A stretch of DNA of 64,000 bases from Parvibaculum sedimenti (lineage in GTDB: Bacteria; Pseudomonadota; Alphaproteobacteria; Parvibaculales; Parvibaculaceae). The translations under genes were made by a program, and so were the position numbers. Each line of letters begins with the position of its first letter. Position 1 is the stretch's first letter. The notes beneath the pieces were generated by a model that saw only the letters and a list, made by a program, of their open reading frames with translations, searched no databases and was not told where the DNA came from. Where the stretch lies: contig NZ_WESC01000003.1 of assembly GCF_009184905.1 (NCBI RefSeq), positions 124,001-188,000 on the forward strand, read 5' to 3'. Below, in pieces: positions 1 through 7,162 of the stretch.

Positions 1-67
1 AGCAATTACAGAGCGTCGTCGCCCCGCCCGCGAGATGCGCGGCGAGTTCGGAAGATAAGAATTTCAT
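1..67 (-). CDS. GTA g13-like DUF2163 tail protein, N-terminal fragment
   Basis: Only the first 22 codons lie in the window; the gene runs off the left edge. The visible start (MKFLSSELAAHL, then AGGATTLCNC) has the LAAHLAGGATTLC pattern typical of DUF2163 proteins, which follow DUF2460 in GTA clusters and help form the tail hub. The ATG at 67 lies 4 bases beyond the stop of the DUF2460 gene, as expected for the next gene of one operon. Identification rests on this short stretch plus gene order. Confidence 0.6.
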   Translation of the reverse strand, partial: MKFLSSELAAHLAGGATTLCNC

Positions 68-70
68 GAT

Positions 71-700
71 TTAAACCCTCACCTCGATCACCGGCACATT
101 CGGCACCGATCCTGCCTCGAACGCCGCGAGATTGATCTCCAGAAAGTCCGTGTCGAACCGCACCGGTACATCGAACTCGAAGCCCGCGCTCACTGCCGCG
201 CCCAAGACCGGCGCCACTGCAAAGCTGACGATCCCCGTCGTCGCATCGACCGAAAACGCAGCACCCGCCACTTCGACGCCATCGACCGCGACACGCAGGC
301 TTCCGGCAACAGGTTTCCGGATCGTCCGCAGATAAGACACCCCGCCTGACGAGTAGGCTTTGACGAGCTGAAATGCCGATGTTGCGCCGTCACCCGTTCC
401 GATTGCCTGATCGGTCGCGGTCACTTCTGCTCCGGGCGCGCAGGATTTGAAATCCGCGCGATCCTTCCAGCGAAAGCCGTAAAGTCGCCCATGCCGCGCC
501 TCGAAGAACCCTATAAGCGCGTGCACATCGTCAAGCGAGCGCGTACCGAGCCCCGCATTGTAGCGCCGCCGCGAATGCGCCCAGGCGCTGTTGCGTTCCT
601 CCGCGCCGGAGCCGAGCGTCACGATTTCCGTGCGCCGCTCCGGACCGCCCGTTGCGCCAAGCGCAATGTTCGTTGGAAAGCGAATTTCATGAAACGACAT
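71..700 (-). CDS. GTA g12-like DUF2460 tail protein
   Basis: A 209-residue DUF2460 protein, the family of Rhodobacter capsulatus GTA gene 12, a distal tail (tail-tip) component. The N-terminus carries the family core (FHEIRFPTNIALGATGGPERRTE, written here in parts as FHEIRFP, GATGGPERRT), then a glycine/arginine-rich segment ending in HGRLYGFRWKDRADFKS near residue 75, which is highly characteristic. The C-terminal half is beta-rich. The ATG at 700 is one base from the tape-measure stop, so the genes are translated together. Position between g11 and g13 matches GTA order. Confidence 0.85.
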   Translation of the reverse strand: MSFHEIRFPTNIALGATGGPERRTEIVTLGSGAEERNSAWAHSRRRYNAGLGTRSLDDVHALIGFFEARHGRLYGFRWKDRADFKSCAPGAEVTATDQAIGTGDGATSAFQLVKAYSSGGVSYLRTIRKPVAGSLRVAVDGVEVAGAAFSVDATTGIVSFAVAPVLGAAVSAGFEFDVPVRFDTDFLEINLAAFEAGSVPNVPVIEVRV

Positions 701-701
701 G

Positions 702-1331
702 TCAGAGATTCCTCGCCCCGCGGCTCGTCATGCGATTGAGCATCGCCGCGATTTGCGTTTCGGAGCGGCGAAAGCTCGCAGCGTCCGTCGCCGTCACGTT
801 GAAATGGATGGTCACCGGCTGGCCGCCGCCCTGTGCCGCGACGCCGAGCCGGCCGTCGCTGCCGCGCTGCAGCGGCATGATCGCCTCGGGCCCCGCCTCG
901 CCCGCCAGCCCGGTTCCGTTTTCGAGCGGAAAAAGCATCGGGCTCGACAAAACGCCGCCTTTCGCAAAAGGCTTCACGCGCCCGCCAGCTATCACGTTTC
1001 CATCCGCGCTCGCGAACAACGAACCGAGCGACGATACGAGCGACCCGCTCGCTGAACTTGCCACAGACTTCAGTGCATTGTTGAGCACCAGCTTCGAAAG
1101 ATCGAGCGCAAGCGTCTTGAGCGTCTCAGACAACGACTTGCCCTTGAGCGCAATGTCATCGAAGGCTCGCACCAGGCTTGTGCTGAAATCACGTCCGCCC
1201 GAAGACGCGCGGCGATAATTGTCAGTCACCGAAGAAAGCGTGCGTGTCGTCTCCGCGCCGAAATTCCGCGTCGCCGCCGTCGCCGCGTCGAGCGCCGCCG
1301 CCAGCGCCGCCGGATCGTTTGGATCGGTCAT
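702..1331 (-). CDS. GTA g11-like tail tape measure protein
   Basis: A 209-residue tape-measure protein of the short GTA type, which sets tail length and occupies the tail lumen. An alanine-rich helical N-terminal half precedes a small hydrophobic/Ser-Gly segment, then the conserved FAKGGVLSSPMLFP and GEAGPEAIMPL motifs near residues 130-155 that mark phage and GTA tape-measure C-termini. Siphophage tape measures are usually far longer; about 200 residues is normal for GTAs. It starts at 1331, 34 bases after the spanin-like lipoprotein gene, and leads directly into the DUF2460 gene. Confidence 0.8.
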   Translation of the reverse strand: MTDPNDPAALAAALDAATAATRNFGAETTRTLSSVTDNYRRASSGGRDFSTSLVRAFDDIALKGKSLSETLKTLALDLSKLVLNNALKSVASSASGSLVSSLGSLFASADGNVIAGGRVKPFAKGGVLSSPMLFPLENGTGLAGEAGPEAIMPLQRGSDGRLGVAAQGGGQPVTIHFNVTATDAASFRRSETQIAAMLNRMTSRGARNL

Positions 1332-1365
1332 CCTGTTTGCTCACTCATTGCTGTTGGAAGAGGCT

Positions 1366-1596
1366 TTACCGGCAGGCTGCCCGCGCTTCATCACGCAGCG
1401 CGCCATAATCCGCCATGAAGCGGCCCATCACGGAAGCGGTACCAAGCCTGTCGAGTTCATCGGCTGCCGCCGCCTGCTCCGCTTTCGTGTAGTCGCGCAC
1501 ATGCAGACATGCCGCGTTAGAACCTGCCATCGCGCAGCCGCCGAGCAGCGTCGGACTGATCGCGAGGAGCATCGGCCAGCGCATCGTTGATCGCAT
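1366..1596 (-). CDS. Rz1-like outer-membrane spanin lipoprotein (putative)
   Basis: A 76-residue lipoprotein beginning MRSTMRWPML (an alternative start is the second ATG at 1584). A hydrophobic stretch ends in the lipobox LGGC, so a mature lipidated protein of about 55 residues is expected. Its first 80 bases lie out of frame inside the 3' end of the membrane coiled-coil gene at 1517-1720, the nested arrangement of phage Rz/Rz1 spanin pairs that disrupt the outer membrane at lysis. There is no recognisable family match and no proline-rich segment, so the spanin call is inferred from architecture, overlap and the holin-like gene upstream. Confidence 0.5.
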   Translation of the reverse strand: MRSTMRWPMLLAISPTLLGGCAMAGSNAACLHVRDYTKAEQAAAADELDRLGTASVMGRFMADYGALRDEARAACR

Positions 1597-1720
1597 TCTG
1601 TCTTTCCAGTTCTTGTCGCAGCGCTTCCGCATTGTCGCTTCGCCGCGCAAGCAAAAAGCCGAGCAAGCCAATGCCGAATTCGCCGAGCAATCCGGCGAGC
1701 TTTGCAAAAAGGTCAATCAC
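1517..1720 (-). CDS. Rz-like inner-membrane coiled-coil protein (putative i-spanin)
   Basis: A 67-residue protein starting at GTG 1720. One N-terminal membrane span (about residues 3-24, LFAKLAGLLGEFGIGLLGFL) precedes a charged helical tail (LRQELERQNAINDAL) expected to form a coiled coil, the layout of inner-membrane spanins. The GTG overlaps the stop of the holin-like gene by four bases (GTGA), showing translational coupling. The lipoprotein gene at 1366-1596 begins inside it in another frame. Function is inferred; a small phage membrane protein of other role is possible. Confidence 0.5.
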   Translation of the reverse strand: MIDLFAKLAGLLGEFGIGLLGFLLARRSDNAEALRQELERQNAINDALADAPRDQSDAARRLRDGRF

Positions 1721-2085
1721 GCTTGCGCCCCGACATCGGCCACCCCAAGCCGCGCCTCGATCATGCGCGCAAGATGCTCGCCATCCAGCCCGAGCGCCTT
1801 CACCGTCTGGGGCACATGAAGCACCGCGTAGTTCGCCGCCTCCGCCACCACTTCGCTTCTGACCGCCAGAGTGGAATTGGCATCCTCCATCGCCTTGAGC
1901 TTCGACATGGCAAAGGCAATACCCATGCCGAGCGTCTTGTCGAGAATCTGTCCCAACTCCCCGTCGCGTTTGGCCTTGAGGAGCGCGCAAGCCCTCGCCA
2001 CGACAACCGAAGCAAGCGCCGTCAACGCCGCCAGGACGAGTTCGTTCACAAGCGGCTGCAAAGCCGCCACATCGATCATGTGCAT
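1717..2085 (-). CDS. Holin-like (LLH superfamily) protein
   Basis: About 122 residues from the ATG at 2085, which has AGGA nine bases upstream (the frame stays open to 2124). There is one membrane segment at roughly residues 10-30 (LVNELVLAALTALASVVVAR), then a conserved helical region (LKAKRDGELGQILDKTL) and a C-terminal NYAVLHVPQTVKALGLDGEHLARMI-type segment. This pattern matches the LLH superfamily of phage holins, which often end in a P-x5-LG-x-extension-A-R-L motif. It would open the inner membrane for particle release. It sits inside a GTA-type cluster, where lysis genes are normally elsewhere. Confidence 0.55.
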   Translation of the reverse strand: MHMIDVAALQPLVNELVLAALTALASVVVARACALLKAKRDGELGQILDKTLGMGIAFAMSKLKAMEDANSTLAVRSEVVAEAANYAVLHVPQTVKALGLDGEHLARMIEARLGVADVGAQA

Positions 2086-2355
2086 GCTGATAATTCCTGT
2101 ATGAACAAAGAGGTAGCGCGCCATTTGTCGGCGGCGCGCCTCGCGGCGATTATCGACCCCGACAACATGGAGCGATATGGTCGGAGTGAAGCCGGAAGCC
2201 GTAACATTCTGCCCCCGACCGAACAGCCCAGCTTGTTTCCGATCGTCACCGAGGATTATGCGTTCAGGATCGCTCGCAGCTGAAATGTCCCAACAAGTAG
2301 AGAGATCGAGAAGAAGACGGAATATCAGAGCGGCGCTGAGAGCCGACTGCTCGCG
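2086..2355. other. Unassigned spacer between lipoprotein and holin-like genes
   Basis: These 270 bases hold no convincing minus-strand gene. A 60-codon plus-strand frame (2101-2283, beginning MNKEVARHLS) is open and protein-like in composition, but it opposes the operon, overlaps nothing useful and has no clear ribosome site. The stretch may carry a promoter or decayed sequence from the insertion that brought in the flanking cargo genes. Confidence 0.3.
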
Positions 2356-2874
2356 TCACCAGGTGCCGCTGCCCGACGTATCGAGATTGATGCCATTCCA
2401 GCTTACACAATCCGACTCCGTTGGCGGCACGCTGGTCCGATCTCTGCCGAAGCGCGAGATCAACCCTTTTGCGAGTTTGACAAAGAGATCATACGACGCG
2501 GCGGGCGTCTGTTGACCGGGTTCGGCGGTGTCTGCGAAAGCGACAGACAGAAGCCCACCCTCCTTGAACCTCACGACATAGAACCCGATGACATCCGAAT
2601 AGCGATATGACTTCAGGACATCGACCGTCCCGACACAGGGCATTCGTCCTGACTTGCCGATGTTGCGATCCTGCGGCGACGCGACGAACCCAAGACTTCG
2701 AGCAACCGCGTCGATGCTCGCAAGGTCCGCCTCGGCATTCGTCGACGGATTGATATGCACCTCGTGCATCGTAGGCTGGCGCAAGCTATGCGCCGCACAG
2801 GCAGAAAGTCCGAACGCAACGTGAATGAGGATGAAGATGAGGAAAGTTCCGGCAGAAAAATGTCGTTCCGACAT
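2356..2874 (-). CDS. Predicted lipoprotein in GTA insert
   Basis: A 172-residue protein with a long hydrophobic signal (residues 10-25) ending in the lipobox LSAC, so Cys26 would be lipidated. The rest is a mixed alpha/beta domain of no family I recognise, containing a GFYVVRFKEGGLLSV strand pair that suggests a small sandwich fold and a C-terminal PPTESDCVSW segment. The ATG at 2874 is one base from the stop of the MalM-like gene, so these are one operon. The third of three consecutive lipoprotein genes inserted in the GTA-like cluster; function unknown. Confidence 0.7.
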   Translation of the reverse strand: MSERHFSAGTFLIFILIHVAFGLSACAAHSLRQPTMHEVHINPSTNAEADLASIDAVARSLGFVASPQDRNIGKSGRMPCVGTVDVLKSYRYSDVIGFYVVRFKEGGLLSVAFADTAEPGQQTPAASYDLFVKLAKGLISRFGRDRTSVPPTESDCVSWNGINLDTSGSGTW

Positions 2875-2875
2875 C

Positions 2876-3526
2876 CTATTTGCCCGCGCCCAAGGTCTGC
2901 GCGACGACCTTTACCGTCCCGCCATGCGAATAGGTGAGGTTGGTCGTCGATTCCGATCCCGTATAGGCTACAAATCCGACGATACCATTGGTGACCGGGG
3001 TAGCGGTCGTCGCCCCGGCAACCTGCGATATATTTTGTCCAACCATCTTCGGATCGGAAATGACGACCAGATAACGCTCGGCGTCATGCGCTCGGATGAG
3101 CGCCGTCAATGCACCACCACGGAACATGAAATCGTCGCGCGGTATCCGCCGCAACACGGCGCCCTTCTGATCGAGCAGCATGAGTTGCGGTGCGAAGATG
3201 CTCTGCCCAATCGGCTCGCTTGCCACCGAAATAACGAGTTGCTGACCGGCGGCCGGCAATGCCACGACGCCATAGAGGCTCCTCTCTCCGGGCTTTTGCT
3301 CCAGGCAGGCACTCCCCGCATCGAGAGAGACTGTCACCGGCAGATCCTTCTCCGGATCGAAAACCAGAGGCAGCGCTCTTGTGAGCTCCGGCGCTGCCGT
3401 ACAGACACTCGCAGTCGGAAGCGACAGGATCGGCGGTTGCGAAACCTTATCCTTTGCGCAGCCGCCCAAGCCAGCTGCTACAATAGCGGCCATCGCAATC
3501 GGCACTTCCCATCGAAGGCTTTTCAT
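2876..3526 (-). CDS. MalM-like periplasmic lipoprotein
   Basis: A 216-residue lipoprotein from the ATG at 3526 (lipobox LGGC, Cys23); the frame is open to 3580 but the upstream codons lie over the end of the previous gene. The segments VVALPAAGQQLVISVAS, IFAPQLMLLDQ and AERYLVVISDP align by eye with the MalM family (maltose-operon periplasmic protein), where the same order of sandwich strands occurs (compare TSVFAPNVLILDQ in E. coli MalM). MalM function is itself poorly understood. No maltose genes are nearby. It starts 7 bases after the preceding lipoprotein gene and is one base before the next. Confidence 0.6.
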   Translation of the reverse strand: MKSLRWEVPIAMAAIVAAGLGGCAKDKVSQPPILSLPTASVCTAAPELTRALPLVFDPEKDLPVTVSLDAGSACLEQKPGERSLYGVVALPAAGQQLVISVASEPIGQSIFAPQLMLLDQKGAVLRRIPRDDFMFRGGALTALIRAHDAERYLVVISDPKMVGQNISQVAGATTATPVTNGIVGFVAYTGSESTTNLTYSHGGTVKVVAQTLGAGK

Positions 3527-3533
3527 CGTGCGC

Positions 3534-4262
3534 TCACCGCAACAACCGACCGATAGCATCGGTCGTTTGCGCGAAGGCAACGCTCACCCCTTTGGTCGCC
3601 TTTGCGGGATCTGCTTCGATCTCCGAAAACTTCTCGAAGGAATAAGCTGGATCCGGACTGATCGTGACATGCTCGGCGTCCGCGCCGGCTGCCATGATCG
3701 GGTTGTAGTTGACGCTATCCTCCATCAGCACGGCCCCGTCGCTGGCTTTCACCAGCTTACAATCCGTATAGAGGAAAGGACGATAAGGGGTGTTACCCGC
3801 AATTCCGGCCGCCACATACCCATAATTGACACTCACGACATCGAGATAGGCATCAACCTGATTTTCACTCTGTGTCGGATATGTCTTGAGAAGCTTCCCC
3901 TTATCGTTACGTGAAACGGGTATCAGCTTCACCTCGTAGCCCCTGGACTTCAGTGAAGCCGTCAGATCGTCCGTGAGAGCCTTGTCGGCGGCGAACTTCT
4001 GCGCGGCGAGAACATCTCGCAGCGAACCGTCCCGATTGTCCTTCATGCCAGCATCGACGAGAGCGCCGATGAGGCCAAAGCTCTGCCCAACGCTGCTGGC
4101 CAAGACGGCAGATGGCTCGCTCGGCACATCAGGCGTTAAAAGTCCGATGACTTTTATGCTGCTGGCTGTCGACCTATCGAAAGGGACCGCCGGCTTGGCC
4201 GCGCAACCTGCGACAAGAAAAAAGGCGCAAAGCAGTGTCAGCTTTCGTATGAAAGTTGTCAT
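3534..4262 (-). CDS. Predicted lipoprotein, first gene of inserted operon
   Basis: A 242-residue protein starting at the ATG at 4262, preceded by GGGGGAA. The signal sequence ends in VAGC (Cys20). The mature part looks like an alpha/beta domain: IKVIGLLTPDV strand, a long helix, SLKSRGYEVKLIPV, then AYLDVVSVNYGYVA, resembling small lipoproteins that bind peptides or polymers, but I cannot name a family. It leads a tight three-gene lipoprotein operon (gap 7, then 1 base). Upstream sequence to 4408 is AT-richer than the GTA genes and could hold its own promoter. Confidence 0.7.
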   Translation of the reverse strand: MTTFIRKLTLLCAFFLVAGCAAKPAVPFDRSTASSIKVIGLLTPDVPSEPSAVLASSVGQSFGLIGALVDAGMKDNRDGSLRDVLAAQKFAADKALTDDLTASLKSRGYEVKLIPVSRNDKGKLLKTYPTQSENQVDAYLDVVSVNYGYVAAGIAGNTPYRPFLYTDCKLVKASDGAVLMEDSVNYNPIMAAGADAEHVTISPDPAYSFEKFSEIEADPAKATKGVSVAFAQTTDAIGRLLR

Positions 4263-4408
4263 GAATTCCCCCAGTTCGACGCCCCGGCGTCGCAGCCCCA
4301 AGGATGACCAATGCCATCCGCTGTCGGAGGAAAATAGCCGGTTTCCGAACCATTCGCAATAATTGACAAAGAAGTTTGTAGGCTTGTTTTCTCTGGTTCA
4401 GCCACCAA

Positions 4409-4594
4409 TCAATCGGGAAACAGTCCCATCAATCTGTCCAGATCGCGCATTGTCATCTGATCTCCATCATCACGACGCAGACATCGTGCCGCCGACGCGA
4501 GTTCTGGCAGCGTCATGCCCCAGAACTGCTCCGGTGCAAGACGGAGATGGCCGAAACCGATTTCCATCGCACGTGTCCAAGGGAACGTTTTCAT
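4409..4594 (-). CDS. GTA g10.1-like tail assembly chaperone
   Basis: A 61-residue protein with the compact pattern FPWTRAMEIGFGHLRLAPEQFWGMT, split here as FPWTRAMEIGFG and LRLAPEQFW, found in the rcc01693-type tail assembly chaperone family (Phage_TAC_6). Such proteins hold the tape measure for tail-tube assembly. The ATG at 4594 overlaps the stop of the upstream chaperone gene by four bases. In other GTA clusters the tape-measure gene follows at once; here the inserted lipoprotein operon begins 146 bases downstream. Confidence 0.8.
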   Translation of the reverse strand: MKTFPWTRAMEIGFGHLRLAPEQFWGMTLPELASAARCLRRDDGDQMTMRDLDRLMGLFPD

Positions 4595-4911
4595 ACAACC
4601 GTGTCGCCACCAAAGGTTGCGGTCAGAAGATCGGCGACAACCGCGATGTAGCCCGCAGCGCCTCCCTCGACATTCATGTGCATCACGTTCTCGTCACTCA
4701 CCGTTTCGCCCGCGCCGCGAAGACCCGCGCCAATGACGCGGATCGCGTCGCGCGCCGATATGCGTCCTGTCTCGAAACGCGATGCCAGCGCCAGCATGTC
4801 CTCACCGCCGAAAGCATCTTCGAGCTCGGCCAGCGCGCCGAGCGTGAGCACCAGCGTCCGGCGCTCGCCGCCGAGCATGGCCGCGATTTCACCTCTGTGC
4901 CTGTTGACCAT
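4591..4911 (-). CDS. GTA g10-like tail chaperone / GTA family protein
   Basis: A 106-residue member of the GTA-gp10 family (Phage_TAC_11). The opening NRHRGE and the segment LTLGALAELEDAFG are the signature of the family, which acts as a tail-tube assembly chaperone. It sits between the major tail protein gene and the second chaperone, as in Rhodobacter GTA, with a 7-base gap upstream and a 4-base ATGA overlap downstream. Confidence 0.8.
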   Translation of the reverse strand: MVNRHRGEIAAMLGGERRTLVLTLGALAELEDAFGGEDMLALASRFETGRISARDAIRVIGAGLRGAGETVSDENVMHMNVEGGAAGYIAVVADLLTATFGGDTVV

Positions 4912-4918
4912 GCCGTCC

Positions 4919-5332
4919 TCACAAAGCCGCGAATGTCAGGGCGCCCGCACTTTCGAGCGACATGTCGAACGTCACCTCGCCATCATGCTCACCGGCAAAT
5001 TCCAGCGCCGTGATCTGGAACGGCCCCTCGACCGTGCCGAAATCGGGGATCACCACCTGCCAATTCTTGATCGCACCATCGAAAAACACCTGACGAATAC
5101 TTGCGTCCGATACCTGATCGCGAAAAATACCGCGCCCGCTGATCGAAGCCGAGCGCACGCCTGCGCCTTCGAGCAGCTCCCGCCAACGCCCGGCGGAATC
5201 CGCATTGGTCACATCAACGCTGCGCGCATTGAAGGCGAGCGCGCGCGTGCGCAATCCCGCCACCGTGGTGAATGTCCCCGACCCGTCCGCGTCGAGCTTG
5301 ACGAGCAGGTCCTTGCCTTTCTGGGCTGCCAT
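4919..5332 (-). CDS. GTA g9-like major tail protein
   Basis: A 137-residue protein of the TP901-1-like phage major tail protein family, which polymerises into the tail tube. The N-terminal KGKDLLVKLD, the LRTRALAFNARSVDVTNADSAGRWRELL core and the GPFQITALEFAGEHDGEVTF region are typical, quoted here in short parts of the family motif. Start at the ATG at 5332; the frame is open to 5419 but this would overlap the DUF3168 gene. It starts 4 bases after the DUF3168 stop. Confidence 0.85.
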   Translation of the reverse strand: MAAQKGKDLLVKLDADGSGTFTTVAGLRTRALAFNARSVDVTNADSAGRWRELLEGAGVRSASISGRGIFRDQVSDASIRQVFFDGAIKNWQVVIPDFGTVEGPFQITALEFAGEHDGEVTFDMSLESAGALTFAAL

Positions 5333-5336
5333 GATG

Positions 5337-5750
5337 TCACTCCGTGATTTCGGTGAGCGCGCGGAGGCGGATCGTTCCGCGCCAGGTGATGCCGTCCGGC
5401 TCACGCCGCGTCTCCGCATCGAGAAAGCGCATGCCCACGAGCCGCGCGCCCTCGGGCGTCAGGCCTGCGTCATGCAGCGCCGCGTTGATCGCGCCGAGGA
5501 TAGTCTTTGTCTCCGCGCGTCCGCCTCCGCGCGAATAGACATGGAATGTCAGACGATGTTCGCCGCCCTCGCTGTCGCCGGTGCTCCAGTCGCTCACCTG
5601 CGCCTCGCCCAGCGTCATGTAGGGAAAACCCGCATCGGCCGGCACATTGTCGTAGATGCGCCCCGCGACGAGAGCTGCAAGCGGCGCATCGCCCGAGAGC
5701 CGCGCATAGATCGCCTTCTGCAAGGCAAGGTCGGCGTCAAATGCGCTCAT
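5337..5750 (-). CDS. GTA g8-like DUF3168 tail terminator/completion protein
   Basis: A 137-residue DUF3168 protein. It has the usual elements: ALQKAIYARLSGD at the start, VAGRIYDNVP near residue 30, FPYMTLGE, then a beta-rich half. DUF3168 proteins cap siphovirus tails or join them to the head. The ATG at 5750 overlaps the stop of the adaptor gene by four bases (ATGA), so translation is coupled. Confidence 0.85.
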   Translation of the reverse strand: MSAFDADLALQKAIYARLSGDAPLAALVAGRIYDNVPADAGFPYMTLGEAQVSDWSTGDSEGGEHRLTFHVYSRGGGRAETKTILGAINAALHDAGLTPEGARLVGMRFLDAETRREPDGITWRGTIRLRALTEITE

Positions 5751-6073
5751 GGCCGCGCCTCGCACTCGATAGCGAGCCATCGCCCATGCCCATCGGGATC
5801 GTGGCGCCCCGAAATATCGAGCACCCGCCCGCGCCAGCGCAGCCGCATCTCCGCCGTCACATCATCACGGTAGCGGATGACGACGCGGTAAGGCTCTCGC
5901 GCCTCTTCGCGCTCGGTTGCGGCGAGCGTCGTCCCCTTGAACGAGATGACTTCCGCCCGGACGGTTGCCAATGCGCTCCAGCCAACGGACGCGCCGCCTG
6001 CACCATCCGCCGTCCGCACCGGCGTCTCTATGGTCACGCGCTCGCGCAGCCTGCCCGGATCGCGCCCGCTCAA
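5747..6073 (-). CDS. GTA g7-like head-tail adaptor (TTG start)
   Basis: About 108 residues of the phage head-tail joining/adaptor family. Recognisable parts are LRERVTIETPVRTADGAGG, WSALATVRAEVIS and YRVVIRYRDDVT, with VLDISG near the end. The start is a TTG at 6073, chosen because GGAGG lies eight bases upstream and because it overlaps the connector stop as TTGA; longer starts would run far into the previous gene. The frame upstream is open by chance. The stop overlaps the next ATG. Confidence 0.8.
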   Translation of the reverse strand: MSGRDPGRLRERVTIETPVRTADGAGGASVGWSALATVRAEVISFKGTTLAATEREEAREPYRVVIRYRDDVTAEMRLRWRGRVLDISGRHDPDGHGRWLAIECEARP

Positions 6074-6642
6074 AGCCGGAACCTCCGGTAAGGCGCGATC
6101 AGCGCCGCCACCGTCAGCGGAATGTCCGACGCCGCGCCATCGTAGGCGACCGGCAGCCGCGTCTCGTACCAATGCGCGACAAGCATCAGCACCGCCTGCT
6201 TCAACGGCTGCGGCACGCTCGCCGCGCCGCCATAGCCCGCCGTGAAATCGATAGCGATGCCTGCGATACGCCGCTTCGCCTTCGGCCAAACAGCGCCGTC
6301 TGCTCGCCAGACGCGCGGCGGCTCACCAGCAAGATCGAGTTCGTAGAGCGCTGCATCCAGCGCTTCGTCCGGTGCCGTCCGTGCAATGAGCGAAATCGCA
6401 CTCACCGCGCTCACCGGCGCGAGCGGCAGGACAATCGCGTCCTCGGGAAAGCGGTCGACAAGAAGCCGCCAATGCTGGGTCACGAAGGCGCGCCGCGTTT
6501 CCGCCTCCAGCGTCGCCCGCGCCGCCGTGATAAGCGCCGTCACCAGCGTGTCCTCGCTGGTATCGTCGAGCCGAAGAAACGCCCGCGCCTCGGCAAGCGT
6601 CACCGGCTCCTCGGCCGGCCCCGCCGTCAGGATGAGTGTCAT
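6070..6642 (-). CDS. GTA g6-like head-tail connector
   Basis: A 190-residue connector protein of the phiE125 gp8 / HK97 gp6 type that builds the ring under the portal. Helical N-terminus with the PVTLAEARAFLRLDD motif near residue 13, then LITAARATLEAET, and a C-terminal QPLKQAVLMLVAHWYE helix with ALIAPYRRFRL at the end, the standard features. Start at the ATG at 6642; the longer frame to 6714 crosses a perfect intergenic hairpin. The stop overlaps the adaptor TTG. Confidence 0.85.
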   Translation of the reverse strand: MTLILTAGPAEEPVTLAEARAFLRLDDTSEDTLVTALITAARATLEAETRRAFVTQHWRLLVDRFPEDAIVLPLAPVSAVSAISLIARTAPDEALDAALYELDLAGEPPRVWRADGAVWPKAKRRIAGIAIDFTAGYGGAASVPQPLKQAVLMLVAHWYETRLPVAYDGAASDIPLTVAALIAPYRRFRL

Positions 6643-6666
6643 GAGATGTCTTTCGAGATTGAGAGT

Positions 6667-6704
6667 GTCGTCCCGGCCTTCGGAGGGAGGGGCGAAGGCC
6701 GGGA
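6667..6704. repeat. Perfect 14-bp-stem hairpin between capsid-side gene and connector
   Basis: Arms 6667-6680 and 6691-6704 are exact reverse complements around a 10-base purine loop. No U-tract follows in either direction, so it is not a classical terminator. It resembles the palindromic CCGGCCTTCG-type repeats of alphaproteobacteria and, in the transcript, would end the protease-capsid segment with a stable stem. Confidence 0.75.
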
Positions 6705-6720
6705 CGTTCCGCAAAGCCGG

Positions 6721-7152
6721 TTACGTGACCGGCTTCACATTCGCCTTGGTCAGAAGCGCCAGCGCCGCCACCGGTGTGCCGCTCGCATGCGTGCCGGTGA
6801 GCACGAGGCTCACGCGGCTATATCGGGCATTGCCGACATAGCCGATGCGATAGGCCATCTGCGCCTTCGCCGCCGCATCGACGGTGGCGAAGACACCCGC
6901 CGTCGACACAGGCACGCCCGATGTGAGTCGGCTGTCAGTTACGGGCGACCAGCTCGTCCCGTCTTCCGAGGCTTCGAGCTTCACATCCGTCTTGAGCGTC
7001 GACGACAAGGTGTCCCCGCTCGCGCCGAAAAGCACGATGTGCTCCACCGCCTCGAAGCCCTGGCGATCGAGAGGTGCGCCCGCGCGCGCCGCCGTCGTCA
7101 TCGCCGGATCGAGCGTCTGCACGGTCTTGATGTTGTGGTGAATGTCGCGCAT
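6721..7152 (-). CDS. Capsid-associated phage structural protein (putative)
   Basis: A 143-residue protein directly after the capsid gene, with a strong ribosome site (AAGGAGG, 6 bases from the ATG at 7152). The opening MRDIHHNIKTVQTLDP and the segment DRQGFEAVEHIVLFGASGD are shared by small proteins found after capsid genes in siphophages, and the rest is beta-rich with a KLEASEDG strand, suggesting a decoration or fibre-like role. Standard Rhodobacter GTA has no such gene between g5 and g6, so this is an extra capsid-side component. Confidence 0.6.
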   Translation of the reverse strand: MRDIHHNIKTVQTLDPAMTTAARAGAPLDRQGFEAVEHIVLFGASGDTLSSTLKTDVKLEASEDGTSWSPVTDSRLTSGVPVSTAGVFATVDAAAKAQMAYRIGYVGNARYSRVSLVLTGTHASGTPVAALALLTKANVKPVT

Positions 7153-7162
7153 CGCGTCCTCC

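Noticed and set aside
2101-2283. Possible 60-residue plus-strand gene
   Set aside because: Opposes the operon, no clear ribosome site, no family; kept only as a note on the spacer.
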